A stretch of 31,287 nucleotides of DNA, taken from Pelagibacteraceae bacterium TMED146. GTDB taxonomy: Bacteria; Pseudomonadota; Alphaproteobacteria; Pelagibacterales; Pelagibacteraceae. The notes below the pieces were generated by a model. That model saw nothing but the letters and a program-made list of their open reading frames with translations, made no database searches and was not told the DNA's origin. The stretch lies in contig NHGV01000007.1 of NCBI GenBank assembly GCA_002171085.1, forward strand, positions 1 through 31,287, in the 5' to 3' direction. A program made the translations under genes and the position numbers. Position 1 is the first letter of the stretch. Each line of letters begins with the position of its first letter. Positions 14,573 to 24,630 of the stretch are shown here, one piece after another.

Positions 14573-15805
14573 ATGGATTACTTAAAGACCAAAAATAAAA
14601 AGCTTTTTATAAATAATTTTGATTTAAAAAAAATTGCAAAAAAACATAAGACTCCATTTTATATTTATTCAGCAGATCAGATAAAAAAAAATATTAAGTT
14701 AGTTCAATCATCTTTAAAGAAAAGTAATCCACTAATTTGCTACGCTGTTAAAGCTAATTCCAATATCCAAGTAATAAGAGAATTAAAAAAAAATAATGTT
14801 GGAGCAGACGTTGTATCTGCTGGAGAATTAAAATTAGCACTAAAAGCCGGAATTAGTCCAAAAAAAATAGTATTTTCTGGAGTCGGCAAAACTGAGGGTG
14901 AAATAAAATTTGCTATTCAAAAAGGAATATTGTCAATTAATGCAGAGTCAGAAAGTGAGATTCTCTCAATAAATAAAATTTCAAAAAAATTAAATAAAAT
15001 CGTTAAAATAGGTATTAGGATTAATCCTGACGTAAAGGCTAAAACAAACAAAAAAATAGCAACAGGAACCAAGGTTAATAAATTTGGAGTAAGCGTCAGT
15101 GATTTTTTTCAAATTTTAAATTCAAAAAAAAATCTCAGAAATATTAAAATCCACTTATTAAGTGTTCATATTGGAAGTCAAATTAAAGATATAGGTGCTT
15201 ATAAAAAAGTTATGAAATTAATATCTAAACTTTTATTAAAATTAGGAAAAACTAATCATGAAGTTGATTATGTAGATTTAGGTGGAGGAATGGGAATTCC
15301 TTATTTTAAAGGCGATAAAAATTTTGATTTTAAACAATTTGGAAAAGAGGTTGCAAAGTTTTATGAGAAACAAAAGGTTAAAATAATTTTTGAGATAGGA
15401 AGATTCTTAACGGGTAATGCTGGAATAATAATCTCAAAAGTTATTTATGTAAAAAAAACGAGAGAAAAGTATTTTATTATTATAGATACAGGAATGAATG
15501 ATATGGCAAGATCTGCTATCTATGAAGCCTTTCATGAAATTTTACCAGTTGAAAAAAATTCTAAAAAATTTAATAAAAAAATTGAATTTGTAGGCCCTAT
15601 TTGTGAAAGTAGTGATACTTTTGGGATTTATAAAAACTATTCAGTTCTTAAAGAAGGAGACTTAGTATGCATTACCAACTGCGGTGCATACGGAAGAACT
15701 TTAAGTTCTAATTATAATATGCGCCCTTTAATAGAAGAAATTATTGTAGATAAAAAGAAATTAAAGTCTGTAAGAAAAAGACAGAAAATTGAAAATATAA
15801 TCTAA
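14573..15805 (+). CDS. lysA: Diaminopimelate decarboxylase
   Basis: A 410-residue fold-type III PLP enzyme: the PLP lysine is K60 in 'CYAVKANSN', followed by 'VHIGSQ' (198–203), the phosphate-binding 'DLGGGMGIPY' (235–244) and the dimer-partner cysteine in 'CESSDTF' (C344, E345, D348). It decarboxylates meso-diaminopimelate to lysine. The usual EPGR motif reads EIGR (274–277), a Pro-to-Ile change outside the direct catalytic residues. Second to last in the argH–lptM–lysA–plsC unit. Confidence 0.96.
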   Translation: MDYLKTKNKKLFINNFDLKKIAKKHKTPFYIYSADQIKKNIKLVQSSLKKSNPLICYAVKANSNIQVIRELKKNNVGADVVSAGELKLALKAGISPKKIVFSGVGKTEGEIKFAIQKGILSINAESESEILSINKISKKLNKIVKIGIRINPDVKAKTNKKIATGTKVNKFGVSVSDFFQILNSKKNLRNIKIHLLSVHIGSQIKDIGAYKKVMKLISKLLLKLGKTNHEVDYVDLGGGMGIPYFKGDKNFDFKQFGKEVAKFYEKQKVKIIFEIGRFLTGNAGIIISKVIYVKKTREKYFIIIDTGMNDMARSAIYEAFHEILPVEKNSKKFNKKIEFVGPICESSDTFGIYKNYSVLKEGDLVCITNCGAYGRTLSSNYNMRPLIEEIIVDKKKLKSVRKRQKIENII

Positions 15806-15806
15806 A

Positions 15807-16493
15807 GTGATTTTTTTTAGATCTTTTATATTTAATATATTTTTATATCTGGGTATTATTGCTTGTTGTTTAATTGCAATACCGTTTTTAATTTTACCAT
15901 CATCTCTTTTAAGAAAATTAAGTTCATTATTAGGCTGGTATTTTATTTTTTTGTGTAAGATTTTACTAAATACCAAAGTAAATATTATAGGATCTGAAAA
16001 ACTAAAAACTGAACATAAATTTTTTATTGCTTCTGCACATCAGTCAATGTTTGAAACTTTTGTATATAATTACATAGTACCGAACAATTTTTTTGTTCTT
16101 AAGAAAGAATTAATGAGTATTCCAGTGTTTGGTTGGTGCTTAAAAAAACTAAATTGTATTCCAATTGATCGTGGGAAAACTACAAAAAATAATTTAAATT
16201 TTTCAGACCAAATCATGCAAAATATATCTAGTGGAAAAACGTTAATAATTTTTCCTCAAGGAACTCGAGTACCTTACAATGAAAATATTCCACTTAAAAA
16301 AGGCGCTAGAAGAATATATGAAAACTTAAATATAGCTTGTCTGCCAATTAAACTAGATACTGGTAAGGTTTGGCCAAAAAAAAGTTTTTTAAAATATCCT
16401 GGAGAAATTAATTTTATCTTTAAAGATATTATTGAACCAAATCTGACAGGAGAAGAGTTTTTGAAAAAACTTGAAGAGTCTTTTTATAATTAA
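15807..16493 (+). CDS. plsC: 1-acyl-sn-glycerol-3-phosphate acyltransferase (PlsC family)
   Basis: A 228-residue membrane enzyme with a hydrophobic N-terminal helix (about 7–30). The acyltransferase motif I reads HQSMFE (H78…E83), that is HX4E in place of HX4D, a variant also found as HQSAWE in other alphaproteobacteria. Motif III reads FPQGTR (149–154) instead of FPEGTR. It would acylate lysophosphatidic acid to phosphatidic acid in phospholipid synthesis. The start is GTG, one base after the lysA stop. The end overlaps the convergent tyrA gene by four bases. Confidence 0.9.
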   Translation: MIFFRSFIFNIFLYLGIIACCLIAIPFLILPSSLLRKLSSLLGWYFIFLCKILLNTKVNIIGSEKLKTEHKFFIASAHQSMFETFVYNYIVPNNFFVLKKELMSIPVFGWCLKKLNCIPIDRGKTTKNNLNFSDQIMQNISSGKTLIIFPQGTRVPYNENIPLKKGARRIYENLNIACLPIKLDTGKVWPKKSFLKYPGEINFIFKDIIEPNLTGEEFLKKLEESFYN

Positions 16494-17362
16494 TTTTTAT
16501 CTAAACCTGCTTCAATAATTTTTTCCCTTATTTCTTTTGTTTTTTTAAATTTTTCAAATAAAAACTTTCCATCATTATTTTTAATTGCGTCTAAGATTTT
16601 AGATAAGTCACTATTAAACTTTTCTAACAATGAGATAATTTCTGTTTTATTGCTCAACATAATATCTCTCCACATAGTAGGGTCTGAAGAGGCAATTCGT
16701 GTAAAGTCCCTGAACCCACTGGCACTAAATTTTATAACTTCAGACTTAATGTTGTCTTCTAACTCACTTGCAGTACCTACAATATTATAGGCGATCAAAT
16801 GAGGTATATGACTTGTTATGGCCATAATAGAATCGTGATCTTTAGAATTCATTGTTTCTATTTTTGATCCTAAATTTTTCCAAATATCATTAACTTTTTT
16901 TATTTGTGTTTCATCACAAAGTTCACAAGTATTAGAAATAAACCATTTGTTTTTAAATAAATCTTCAAATCCATTTTCCGGACCACTTTTTTCAGTTCCT
17001 GCAATCGGATGACCTGGTACAAAAACTTTATTCTTTAGAAATTCATTCGCTAGCTTTATAATCTCAACCTTAGATGATCCAACATCTGTTATAATTGTTT
17101 GATCTAATTTAAGTTTTGAAAGATCGTTAAAAATATTTTTGTAAGCACTAATTGGTGTACAAATAAAAATAAATTCTGATTTCTCAACGTCCTTGTTGAT
17201 TTTAGTATTATAACTATCTGCCAAAGATAAACTTTTACTTTTTTTAAGATTATCCTCTGACACATCAATAAAGTTAATCAAAGCTTTTGAATAATTTTGC
17301 CTGATTGCTCTAGCAAGAGAAGAGCCAATTAAACCAATTCCTATTATTGTAATATTGTTCAT
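16490..17362 (-). CDS. tyrA: Prephenate/arogenate dehydrogenase
   Basis: A 290-residue NAD(P)-dependent dehydrogenase. The Rossmann motif is GIGLIGSSLA (residues 8–17); 'TDVGSSK' and 'PGHPIAGTEKSG' (His117) are the prephenate-binding signature, and H184/H187 in 'TSHIPHL' are in the expected catalytic position. It oxidatively decarboxylates prephenate (or arogenate) on the way to tyrosine; which substrate is used cannot be told here. It lacks an ACT domain. Its ATG shares a base with the hisC stop (TAATG), and the two genes form one minus-strand unit. Confidence 0.94.
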   Translation of the reverse strand: MNNITIIGIGLIGSSLARAIRQNYSKALINFIDVSEDNLKKSKSLSLADSYNTKINKDVEKSEFIFICTPISAYKNIFNDLSKLKLDQTIITDVGSSKVEIIKLANEFLKNKVFVPGHPIAGTEKSGPENGFEDLFKNKWFISNTCELCDETQIKKVNDIWKNLGSKIETMNSKDHDSIMAITSHIPHLIAYNIVGTASELEDNIKSEVIKFSASGFRDFTRIASSDPTMWRDIMLSNKTEIISLLEKFNSDLSKILDAIKNNDGKFLFEKFKKTKEIREKIIEAGLDKN

Positions 17363-18435
17363 TAAAAATTTTTATCCAAAATATCTAAAAAAGTTTTATT
17401 TTCCTCATCGGTACCAATAGTAACTCTTAATGAATTTTTTATACCATAGGTATTCATTTTTCTTAGTAAGATTTTATTATTTATAAATATATCAAAAGCT
17501 TGTTCTGAGTTAAGTTTAGCATTATCAAAATTTAATAAGAAAAAATTTGCCACAGGATCATTTGTTATAATCTTTTTTGAGGTAATTTTTTCAAAAATAA
17601 TTTTTGACCATTTTTCATTATGTTCGACATTTTTTTTAATCCATTCATCATCTAAAATTGCAGCACATCCAGCTTTTTCAGCTATACCAGATATATTAAA
17701 AGGAGGTCGAAATAAGTTTGCAGCTTCTATAATTTCTTTGGAACCATAACCCCATCCTAATCTTAGATTGGCTAATCCAAAAATTTTAGAAAAAGTTCTA
17801 GAAACAACTGTATTTTTGGAATTTTTAAAAATATCTAAACCACTTTTATAATCATTTTCGGTCACAAATTCTGCATATGCATCATCAACCATCAGTAAAA
17901 TATTTTCTGGCAATTTTTTTCTTAATTTCACAAGCTCATCAGAATTAATATACGTTCCAGATGGATTGTTAGGATTTGCAATGAAAACTATTTTTGTTTT
18001 ATTTGTTACTAACTTTAAAGTTTCGCTAACAGAAAATTTATTATTTTCATTTTTTGCAAACCTGACTACTGCACCATTTAATTGCGAGTAAATTCTGTAC
18101 ATCAAAAATGAGTCTTCGGACATAATCACTTCATCATCTTTGTTCAAAAATGATTGGCATATTAAACTTATTATTTCATCAGAACCTGAGCCAATTAGAA
18201 TTTGATCTTCATTTATAGAGAATTTTTTTGCAATGGTTTCTTTTAATTTGCTACTTTTTCCATCAGGATATTTTTTTAAATTAAAACCACTCTTAAAAAT
18301 CTCTAGAACCTTGGGTGAAGGACCAAGAGCAGACTCATTTGCAGATAATTTAACTAGATTTGGAACATTTTGGATATTTGATAGTCCGCCAATGTACAAA
18401 TCTACATTTACAGTTTTTGGCTTTGGTAAATTCAT
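17362..18435 (-). CDS. hisC: Histidinol-phosphate aminotransferase
   Basis: A 357-residue fold-type I PLP aminotransferase. The substrate loop is 'NPNNPSGT' (154–161), the PLP-contacting D185-A-Y187 follows, and the Schiff-base lysine is K217 in 'RTFSKIFGLANLRLGWG'. HisC-type enzymes that sit next to tyrA in alphaproteobacteria often also transaminate aromatic keto acids, so a double role in histidine and tyrosine/phenylalanine synthesis is plausible; that is inference from the location. The gene is divergent from metX, with 154 bases between the start codons. Confidence 0.93.
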   Translation of the reverse strand: MNLPKPKTVNVDLYIGGLSNIQNVPNLVKLSANESALGPSPKVLEIFKSGFNLKKYPDGKSSKLKETIAKKFSINEDQILIGSGSDEIISLICQSFLNKDDEVIMSEDSFLMYRIYSQLNGAVVRFAKNENNKFSVSETLKLVTNKTKIVFIANPNNPSGTYINSDELVKLRKKLPENILLMVDDAYAEFVTENDYKSGLDIFKNSKNTVVSRTFSKIFGLANLRLGWGYGSKEIIEAANLFRPPFNISGIAEKAGCAAILDDEWIKKNVEHNEKWSKIIFEKITSKKIITNDPVANFFLLNFDNAKLNSEQAFDIFINNKILLRKMNTYGIKNSLRVTIGTDEENKTFLDILDKNF

Positions 18436-18486
18436 TTTTCAAGTACTTACAACACTTCTAGAATACAATCAAAAGAAGTTGATAGT

Positions 18487-18515
18487 TTGACAAAGAATCA
18501 GCCTTTTAGTACAAA
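18487..18515 (+). promoter_or_regulatory. Candidate metX promoter
   Basis: TTGACA (18487–18492) is a perfect -35 box; 17 bases downstream TACAAA (18510–18515) matches four of six -10 positions but lacks the final T. Initiation would be expected near 18521–18523, that is at the first base of the SAM-II aptamer. Confidence 0.5.
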
Positions 18516-18521
18516 ACGGCA

Positions 18522-18567
18522 CCGCCGATTTACCGAATTGCGGGCGATAACAAACAGCTAAAGAGGA
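18522..18567 (+). promoter_or_regulatory. SAM-II riboswitch upstream of metX
   Basis: The sequence follows the SAM-II consensus closely: the P1 strand CGCC (18523–18526), then GATTTACCGAATTGC, the closing P1 strand GGCG (18543–18546), GATAA, and CAGCTAAAGAGG. CC at 18533–18534 can form part of the pseudoknot with GG at 18565–18566. SAM-II is a compact H-type pseudoknot known upstream of metX/metA in alphaproteobacteria and marine metagenomes. Binding of S-adenosylmethionine sequesters the Shine–Dalgarno (here AAGAGG, 18561–18566), shutting off translation of homoserine acetyltransferase. Confidence 0.95.
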
Positions 18568-18583
18568 AATCGCTAAGCGATTT
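18567..18583 (+). promoter_or_regulatory. 17-nt hairpin between the metX Shine–Dalgarno and its AUG
   Basis: AAATCGC (18567–18573), loop TAA, and GCGATTT (18577–18583) form a perfect 7-bp stem. The Shine–Dalgarno ends at 18566 and the AUG is at 18590, a linear gap of 23 bases, too far for normal initiation. With the hairpin folded the gap is 6 bases (18584–18589). No other start codon lies in between. It is also followed by a short T-run, so a weak terminator is an alternative. Confidence 0.7.
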
Positions 18584-18589
18584 TTAAAA

Positions 18590-19729
18590 ATGAATATTGA
18601 TTACAGTAAAGTTAAAAAAATCACCATAAATGCACCTCTTAAATTAGATTGTGGTGAAACTTTAGAAAAATTTGATATTGCCTATGAGACATATGGCAAC
18701 TTAGATGAAACTAAATCAAATGCGATTTTAGTTTTTCACGCTCTATCAGGAGATCAGTTTGTAACTGGTACAAATAATGTGACTGGTCGAGAGGGATGGT
18801 GGAATCAGGTAGTAGGCTCTGGATTACCAATAGATACTGATAAATATTTTGTAATATGTGCCAATGTACTGGGTGGCTGTATGGGCAGCACAGGTCCAAA
18901 AGAAATTAATCCGAAAACAAATAAACCTTATGGTCTAGATTTTCCAGTAATTACAATCAAAGACATGGTAAGTGCACAAACTCACCTATTAGATTTTTTA
19001 CGAATAAAAAAAACTTTATCAGTTTTAGGCGGATCAATGGGCGGTATGCAGGCTTTACAATTTTGCTCATTGTATCCTGAAAGAACTTTTTCTTCAGTGC
19101 CAATTGCATGTGCAGCAAGTCACTCTGCTCAAAATATAGCTTTTAATGAGTTAGCGCGACAAGCTATTATGGCAGATCCTAATTGGGACTCTGGAAATTA
19201 TTTCTTATCAGGAAAAGTTCCTAGAAACGGACTTGCTGTTGCAAGAATGGCTGGTCATATTAGTTATTTATCTGAGCAAGGACTTCAAAGTAGATTTGGA
19301 AGAAAACTACAAGAAGGAGACGGTTTAAACTTTTCGTTTGATGCTGACTTTCAAGTTGAAAGCTATTTGAAATATCAAGGATATGCATTCGTAGATCGAT
19401 TTGATGCTAATTCTTATTTATATATTACAAGAGCTATGGATTATTTTGATCTTTATAAATTAAATAATGGTGATTTATCAAAAGCTTTCAAAAATACTAA
19501 TGTAAAATTTTGTATTATTTCATTCTCAACTGACTGGCTTTACACAACTGAAGAAAGTAAAAAAATAGTCATTGCTCTCAATTCTATAGGTGCACAAGTT
19601 AGTTTTGTAAATATTGTTACAAATAACGGTCATGATTCTTTTTTAGTTAATGAACCAGAGTTTTTTCAAACCTTAAAAGGTTTTCTAGATTCTACATATG
19701 AGGACTTTAAAAATGAAAATTCAAGATGA
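18590..19729 (+). CDS. metX: Homoserine O-acetyltransferase
   Basis: A 379-residue alpha/beta hydrolase-fold acyltransferase. The nucleophile is Ser149 in 'LGGSMGGMQ', with Asp315 ('SFSTDWLY') and His348 ('NNGHDSF') completing the triad; the N-terminal 'LKLDCGETLEKFDIAYETYG' is the family opening. It acetylates (or in some relatives succinylates) homoserine for methionine synthesis by direct sulfhydrylation. The ATG is the first after the SAM-II riboswitch. The 3' end overlaps metW by 17 bases. Regulation by S-adenosylmethionine is visible directly in the leader. Confidence 0.96.
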   Translation: MNIDYSKVKKITINAPLKLDCGETLEKFDIAYETYGNLDETKSNAILVFHALSGDQFVTGTNNVTGREGWWNQVVGSGLPIDTDKYFVICANVLGGCMGSTGPKEINPKTNKPYGLDFPVITIKDMVSAQTHLLDFLRIKKTLSVLGGSMGGMQALQFCSLYPERTFSSVPIACAASHSAQNIAFNELARQAIMADPNWDSGNYFLSGKVPRNGLAVARMAGHISYLSEQGLQSRFGRKLQEGDGLNFSFDADFQVESYLKYQGYAFVDRFDANSYLYITRAMDYFDLYKLNNGDLSKAFKNTNVKFCIISFSTDWLYTTEESKKIVIALNSIGAQVSFVNIVTNNGHDSFLVNEPEFFQTLKGFLDSTYEDFKNENSR

Positions 19730-20309
19730 TGTTCTAGCGGGATTAATTGATATAAACTCTAAGGTGCTCGATGTGGGTTGTGGCGATGGTAACTTATTAC
19801 TTTATCTAAAAAGAAATAAAAGAATTGACGGAAGAGGTTTGGAGATCAATCAAAAAAATGTTCAAGAATGCCTAGCTAAAGGACTTGCGGTTGTTGAGGG
19901 TGATGCTGAAAAAGACTTGGTAAACTATCCAAATCAATCATTTGATATAGCAATATTAAACCAAGCAATTCAGCAGTTTTATGAACCAAGAAAAGTTTTA
20001 AATGAATTGCTAAGAATTGCTAAACAAGCAATAATTACGATACCAAATTTTGGTTATTGGAAAGTGAGATTAAATTTATTGGTAACAGGAACAATGCCGG
20101 TTACAAAAACACTACCTCATTCTTGGTATGACACTCCAAATTTACATATGAGTTCAATCAAAGATTTTTATAATTTGTGTTCGTTAGATAATATCAATGT
20201 AATTAAATCAATTTCAATTTCTTCAAATAAAATCAGCGATATTACATCAAATAATTTAGAGATTAAAAATTTAGTCTCAGAATTGGGTGTATTTGTTGTA
20301 AGTAAATAG
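19713..20309 (+). CDS. metW: MetW methionine-biosynthesis protein
   Basis: A 198-residue class I methyltransferase-fold protein with 'VLDVGCGDGNLL' (motif I) near the N-terminus and 'PNFGYWKVRLNLLVTG' and 'LPHSWYDTPNLH' blocks diagnostic of MetW. MetW acts with MetX in homoserine acylation in many proteobacteria. I chose ATG 19713 because GAGGA (19700–19704) is 8 bases upstream; the in-frame ATG 19698 has no ribosome-binding site. The metX stop lies 17 bases inside the gene, so translation is probably coupled and follows the riboswitch. It ends one base before the convergent methyltransferase stop. Confidence 0.94.
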   Translation: MKIQDDVLAGLIDINSKVLDVGCGDGNLLLYLKRNKRIDGRGLEINQKNVQECLAKGLAVVEGDAEKDLVNYPNQSFDIAILNQAIQQFYEPRKVLNELLRIAKQAIITIPNFGYWKVRLNLLVTGTMPVTKTLPHSWYDTPNLHMSSIKDFYNLCSLDNINVIKSISISSNKISDITSNNLEIKNLVSELGVFVVSK

Positions 20310-20310
20310 A

Positions 20311-21018
20311 TTATATTTTTTTTATCACTTTTTTAATCAAGCTTGACTTAATTAAATCTTGTTTTTTTATGTTTGCGTAAATTCTTTTTTTAACAACACA
20401 AAAATAAACACCATTAAAATATTTAAACAAAATCGAGCCAAATTTTTCAATTAAATCATGATTAATAAATTTAGTATTTAAGTTTGGAAAATAAATTAAT
20501 CGTTCGATTGATTGTATGTCAAAAAAACTTTCCTCTAATAACTGACTAATCTGTTTTTTTGAAAATCCATTACCAGAAGAAAAAGGGCTTTTATCAGATA
20601 AATACCAAGATGATTTTTTATTTGGTATAATAATATATAATTTACCTTCTGGAGATAATGATCTCCATATTTCTCTAAGACTCAATTTAGTATTATGATT
20701 ATTTTCTAAATAATGAATTAAAAAAGCATGATCAAAAAAAGAGTCTTGAAAAGGTATTCTTTCTTCATCAATTAAAATTTTTTTACCCTTGAGTACAGCC
20801 TCATCAGATATACCCATTCTTTTAGAATAACAGTAAGAAATTGAAAGATTATATTCTTTTAAAAAACTTAAATAAGGATTAGCATAACCAAAACATCCAA
20901 TATTCTGATTGTCATATAGGTAACAATATTTTTTTAGTTGGTTTTCAATACGATGAGTTAAAAACTTTCCAATAGCACTAAGATAAAATTTCTGATAATT
21001 TAAAATATCTAAATACAT
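20311..21018 (-). CDS. SAM-dependent methyltransferase (type 11)
   Basis: A 235-residue protein of the methyltransferase group that lies next to gloB in alphaproteobacteria. The N-terminus 'YQKFYLSAIGKFLTHRI' matches the family 'FY-x-T/S-x-L/I-G' opening; motif I is degenerate ('NIGCFGYANPYL'); a 'PFQDSFFDHAFLIHYLE' block corresponds to the acidic motif before the substrate region, and 'LSPEGKLYIIIPN' is the late strand. The substrate is unknown. The degenerate glycine motif makes catalytic activity less certain. Its start codon is one base from the gloB start codon on the other strand. Confidence 0.78.
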   Translation of the reverse strand: MYLDILNYQKFYLSAIGKFLTHRIENQLKKYCYLYDNQNIGCFGYANPYLSFLKEYNLSISYCYSKRMGISDEAVLKGKKILIDEERIPFQDSFFDHAFLIHYLENNHNTKLSLREIWRSLSPEGKLYIIIPNKKSSWYLSDKSPFSSGNGFSKKQISQLLEESFFDIQSIERLIYFPNLNTKFINHDLIEKFGSILFKYFNGVYFCVVKKRIYANIKKQDLIKSSLIKKVIKKI

Positions 21019-21019
21019 T

Positions 21020-21790
21020 ATGAGTTTATTGCAGGTAAATTTAGTTCATTGTCTATCAGATAACTATTCTTATATTATTTCTAATCCTATTACAAAAAAA
21101 GCGATTGTGGTAGATCCAGCTGAAGCTGAGCCAATCATAAATTCAATAGAAAAACTTAGGTTAAAATTAGAGTATATTTTAATTACTCACCACCATACTG
21201 ATCATGTTGGTGGCAATCATGAATTAAAAGAAAAATATAATTGTAAAATAATTGGTTTTAAAAATGACTCTAGCAGGATTCCAGGTATCGATATTCAAAT
21301 TAAAGATAAAGAAATATTTAATTTTGAAGATGAAGAAATTGAATTAAATTTTGCACCAGGACATACTAGCGGACATATTTTTTATTTTTTTAAAAAAAAT
21401 AAATTAGCCTTTGTAGGAGATGTGGTTTTTTCTCTTGGATGCGGAAAAATTTTTGAAGGTACAGCTGAACAAATGTATAAATCGGTTATGAAAATAAAAT
21501 CTCTCCCTGAAGATACCAAAATTTACTGCGGTCATGAATACACGGAAAGCAATTTAAAATTTTGCTTAGCATATGATACTGATAATCATAATTTAAAAAA
21601 GAGAGGAGTTGAGGTTAGAGAGCTTAGACATAAAGGATTACCAACAATACCAACTACAATTTCTAATGAAAAAAAGAATAATATTTTTTTTAGATGTGAT
21701 GAAAATACAATAATTGAAAAACTTGGTTTAAAAGGAACAGAGCCTCAAATGGTCTTTAAAAAACTAAGAGAATTAAAGGATAATTTTTAA
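21020..21790 (+). CDS. gloB: Hydroxyacylglutathione hydrolase (glyoxalase II)
   Basis: A 256-residue metallo-beta-lactamase-fold enzyme. The metal motif THHHTDH (56–62), H115 in 'APGHTSGHI', D134 in 'FVGDVVFSLGCGKIFEG' and H172 in 'YCGHEYT' supply the binuclear ligands. The C-terminal 'NPFFR'-like glutathione-binding segment reads 'NIFFRCDE'. It hydrolyses S-lactoylglutathione to D-lactate in methylglyoxal detoxification. There is no Shine–Dalgarno sequence, and the start codon lies one base from that of the divergent methyltransferase. Confidence 0.94.
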   Translation: MSLLQVNLVHCLSDNYSYIISNPITKKAIVVDPAEAEPIINSIEKLRLKLEYILITHHHTDHVGGNHELKEKYNCKIIGFKNDSSRIPGIDIQIKDKEIFNFEDEEIELNFAPGHTSGHIFYFFKKNKLAFVGDVVFSLGCGKIFEGTAEQMYKSVMKIKSLPEDTKIYCGHEYTESNLKFCLAYDTDNHNLKKRGVEVRELRHKGLPTIPTTISNEKKNNIFFRCDENTIIEKLGLKGTEPQMVFKKLRELKDNF

Positions 21791-21809
21791 TTAACTATCC
21801 CCTGTTTTC

Positions 21810-21837
21810 TTGACATAATAACGGTGGTGGCTATATT
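21810..21837 (+). promoter_or_regulatory. Strong promoter of the rplU operon
   Basis: TTGACA (21810–21815) and TATATT (21832–21837; five of six) with a 16-base spacer. Initiation near 21844 leaves a leader of about 10 bases before the rplU ATG at 21854. It drives the ribosomal protein genes and possibly the whole set to rppH. Confidence 0.8.
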
Positions 21838-21853
21838 GCGCCAAATTAAAAAC

Positions 21854-22243
21854 ATGACTTTTGCAGTAATCAACACAGGTGGCAAACAATACAAAGTGAG
21901 CGCCAATGACAAATTAAGAATAGAAAAACTTCCTCAAGAAGAGGGTAAATCTATAGAGTTCAAAGAGGTACTCTTGATTAATAATAATCAAGATATGGAA
22001 TTAGGATCTCCTCTAATTGACGGTGCAAAAGTTGAAGGAAAAATTGTAAAGCAAGCAAAAAATAAGACAGTATTAATTTTCAAGAAAAGAAGAAGGCACA
22101 ACTCAAGACGAAAAAATGGCCACAGACAAAAAATGAGCGTTGTACAAATTACAAAAATCTTTGGTAAAGGTGGAAAACTTTTATCTGAAGCAAAAAAAAC
22201 TGAAGTAAACAAGGATAAAACTACTACTAAAAAAAGTGCGTAG
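21854..22243 (+). CDS. rplU: Ribosomal protein bL21
   Basis: A 129-residue large-subunit protein: N-terminal 'MTFAVINTGGKQYKV', the central 'FKKRRRHNSRRKNGHRQ' RNA-binding segment and a Lys/Thr-rich tail that exceeds the usual 103 residues. The ATG at 21854 is chosen because it matches the family N-terminus and because the upstream in-frame GTG (21824) lies between the -35 and -10 boxes. It binds 23S rRNA. Followed by rpmA in the conserved order. Confidence 0.97.
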   Translation: MTFAVINTGGKQYKVSANDKLRIEKLPQEEGKSIEFKEVLLINNNQDMELGSPLIDGAKVEGKIVKQAKNKTVLIFKKRRRHNSRRKNGHRQKMSVVQITKIFGKGGKLLSEAKKTEVNKDKTTTKKSA

Positions 22244-22257
22244 TGGTATAAATAATT

Positions 22258-22512
22258 ATGGCAACTAAAAAAGCTGGTGGTTCATCGAAAAACGGTAGAG
22301 ATAGTGAAGGTCGTAGACTTGGCGTAAAAAAATATGGTGGCCAAAAAGTTATTCCAGGAAACATTATTTATAGACAAAGAGGTACTAAAATGTACCCAGG
22401 TCAAAATGTAGGTATGGGAAGAGATCATACTATTTTTTCTAAAATTGAAGGGACTGTGAAGTTTCAAAAGAAAAAATTTGGCAAAACTTTCATTTCTGTA
22501 GTTCCCCACTAA
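22258..22512 (+). CDS. rpmA: Ribosomal protein bL27
   Basis: An 84-residue protein with the canonical N-terminus '[20 protein letters not shown]' and '[23 protein letters not shown]'. The flexible tail reaches the peptidyl-transferase centre. Fourteen bases after rplU, on the same transcript. Confidence 0.98.
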   Translation: MATKKAGGSSKNGRDSEGRRLGVKKYGGQKVIPGNIIYRQRGTKMYPGQNVGMGRDHTIFSKIEGTVKFQKKKFGKTFISVVPH

Positions 22513-22519
22513 ATCATAT

Positions 22520-22535
22520 TAAGACATTAGTCTTA
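22520..22535 (+). other. Small hairpin between rpmA and obgE
   Basis: TAAGAC, loop ATTA, GTCTTA: a perfect 6-bp stem in the 43-base gap. No T-run follows. It could moderate read-through or protect the upstream ribosomal message; the functional evidence is weak. Confidence 0.4.
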
Positions 22536-22546
22536 GATTAATTTAA

Positions 22547-24626
<2,080 letters not shown>

Positions 24627-24630
<4 letters not shown>

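Noticed and set aside
19698..19712. Upstream ATG start for metW
   Set aside because: No ribosome-binding site before it, while GAGGA is at ideal distance from ATG 19713.
21824..21853. Upstream GTG start for rplU
   Set aside because: It lies between the -35 and -10 boxes of the promoter, so would not be transcribed from it; the bL21 N-terminus fits ATG 21854.
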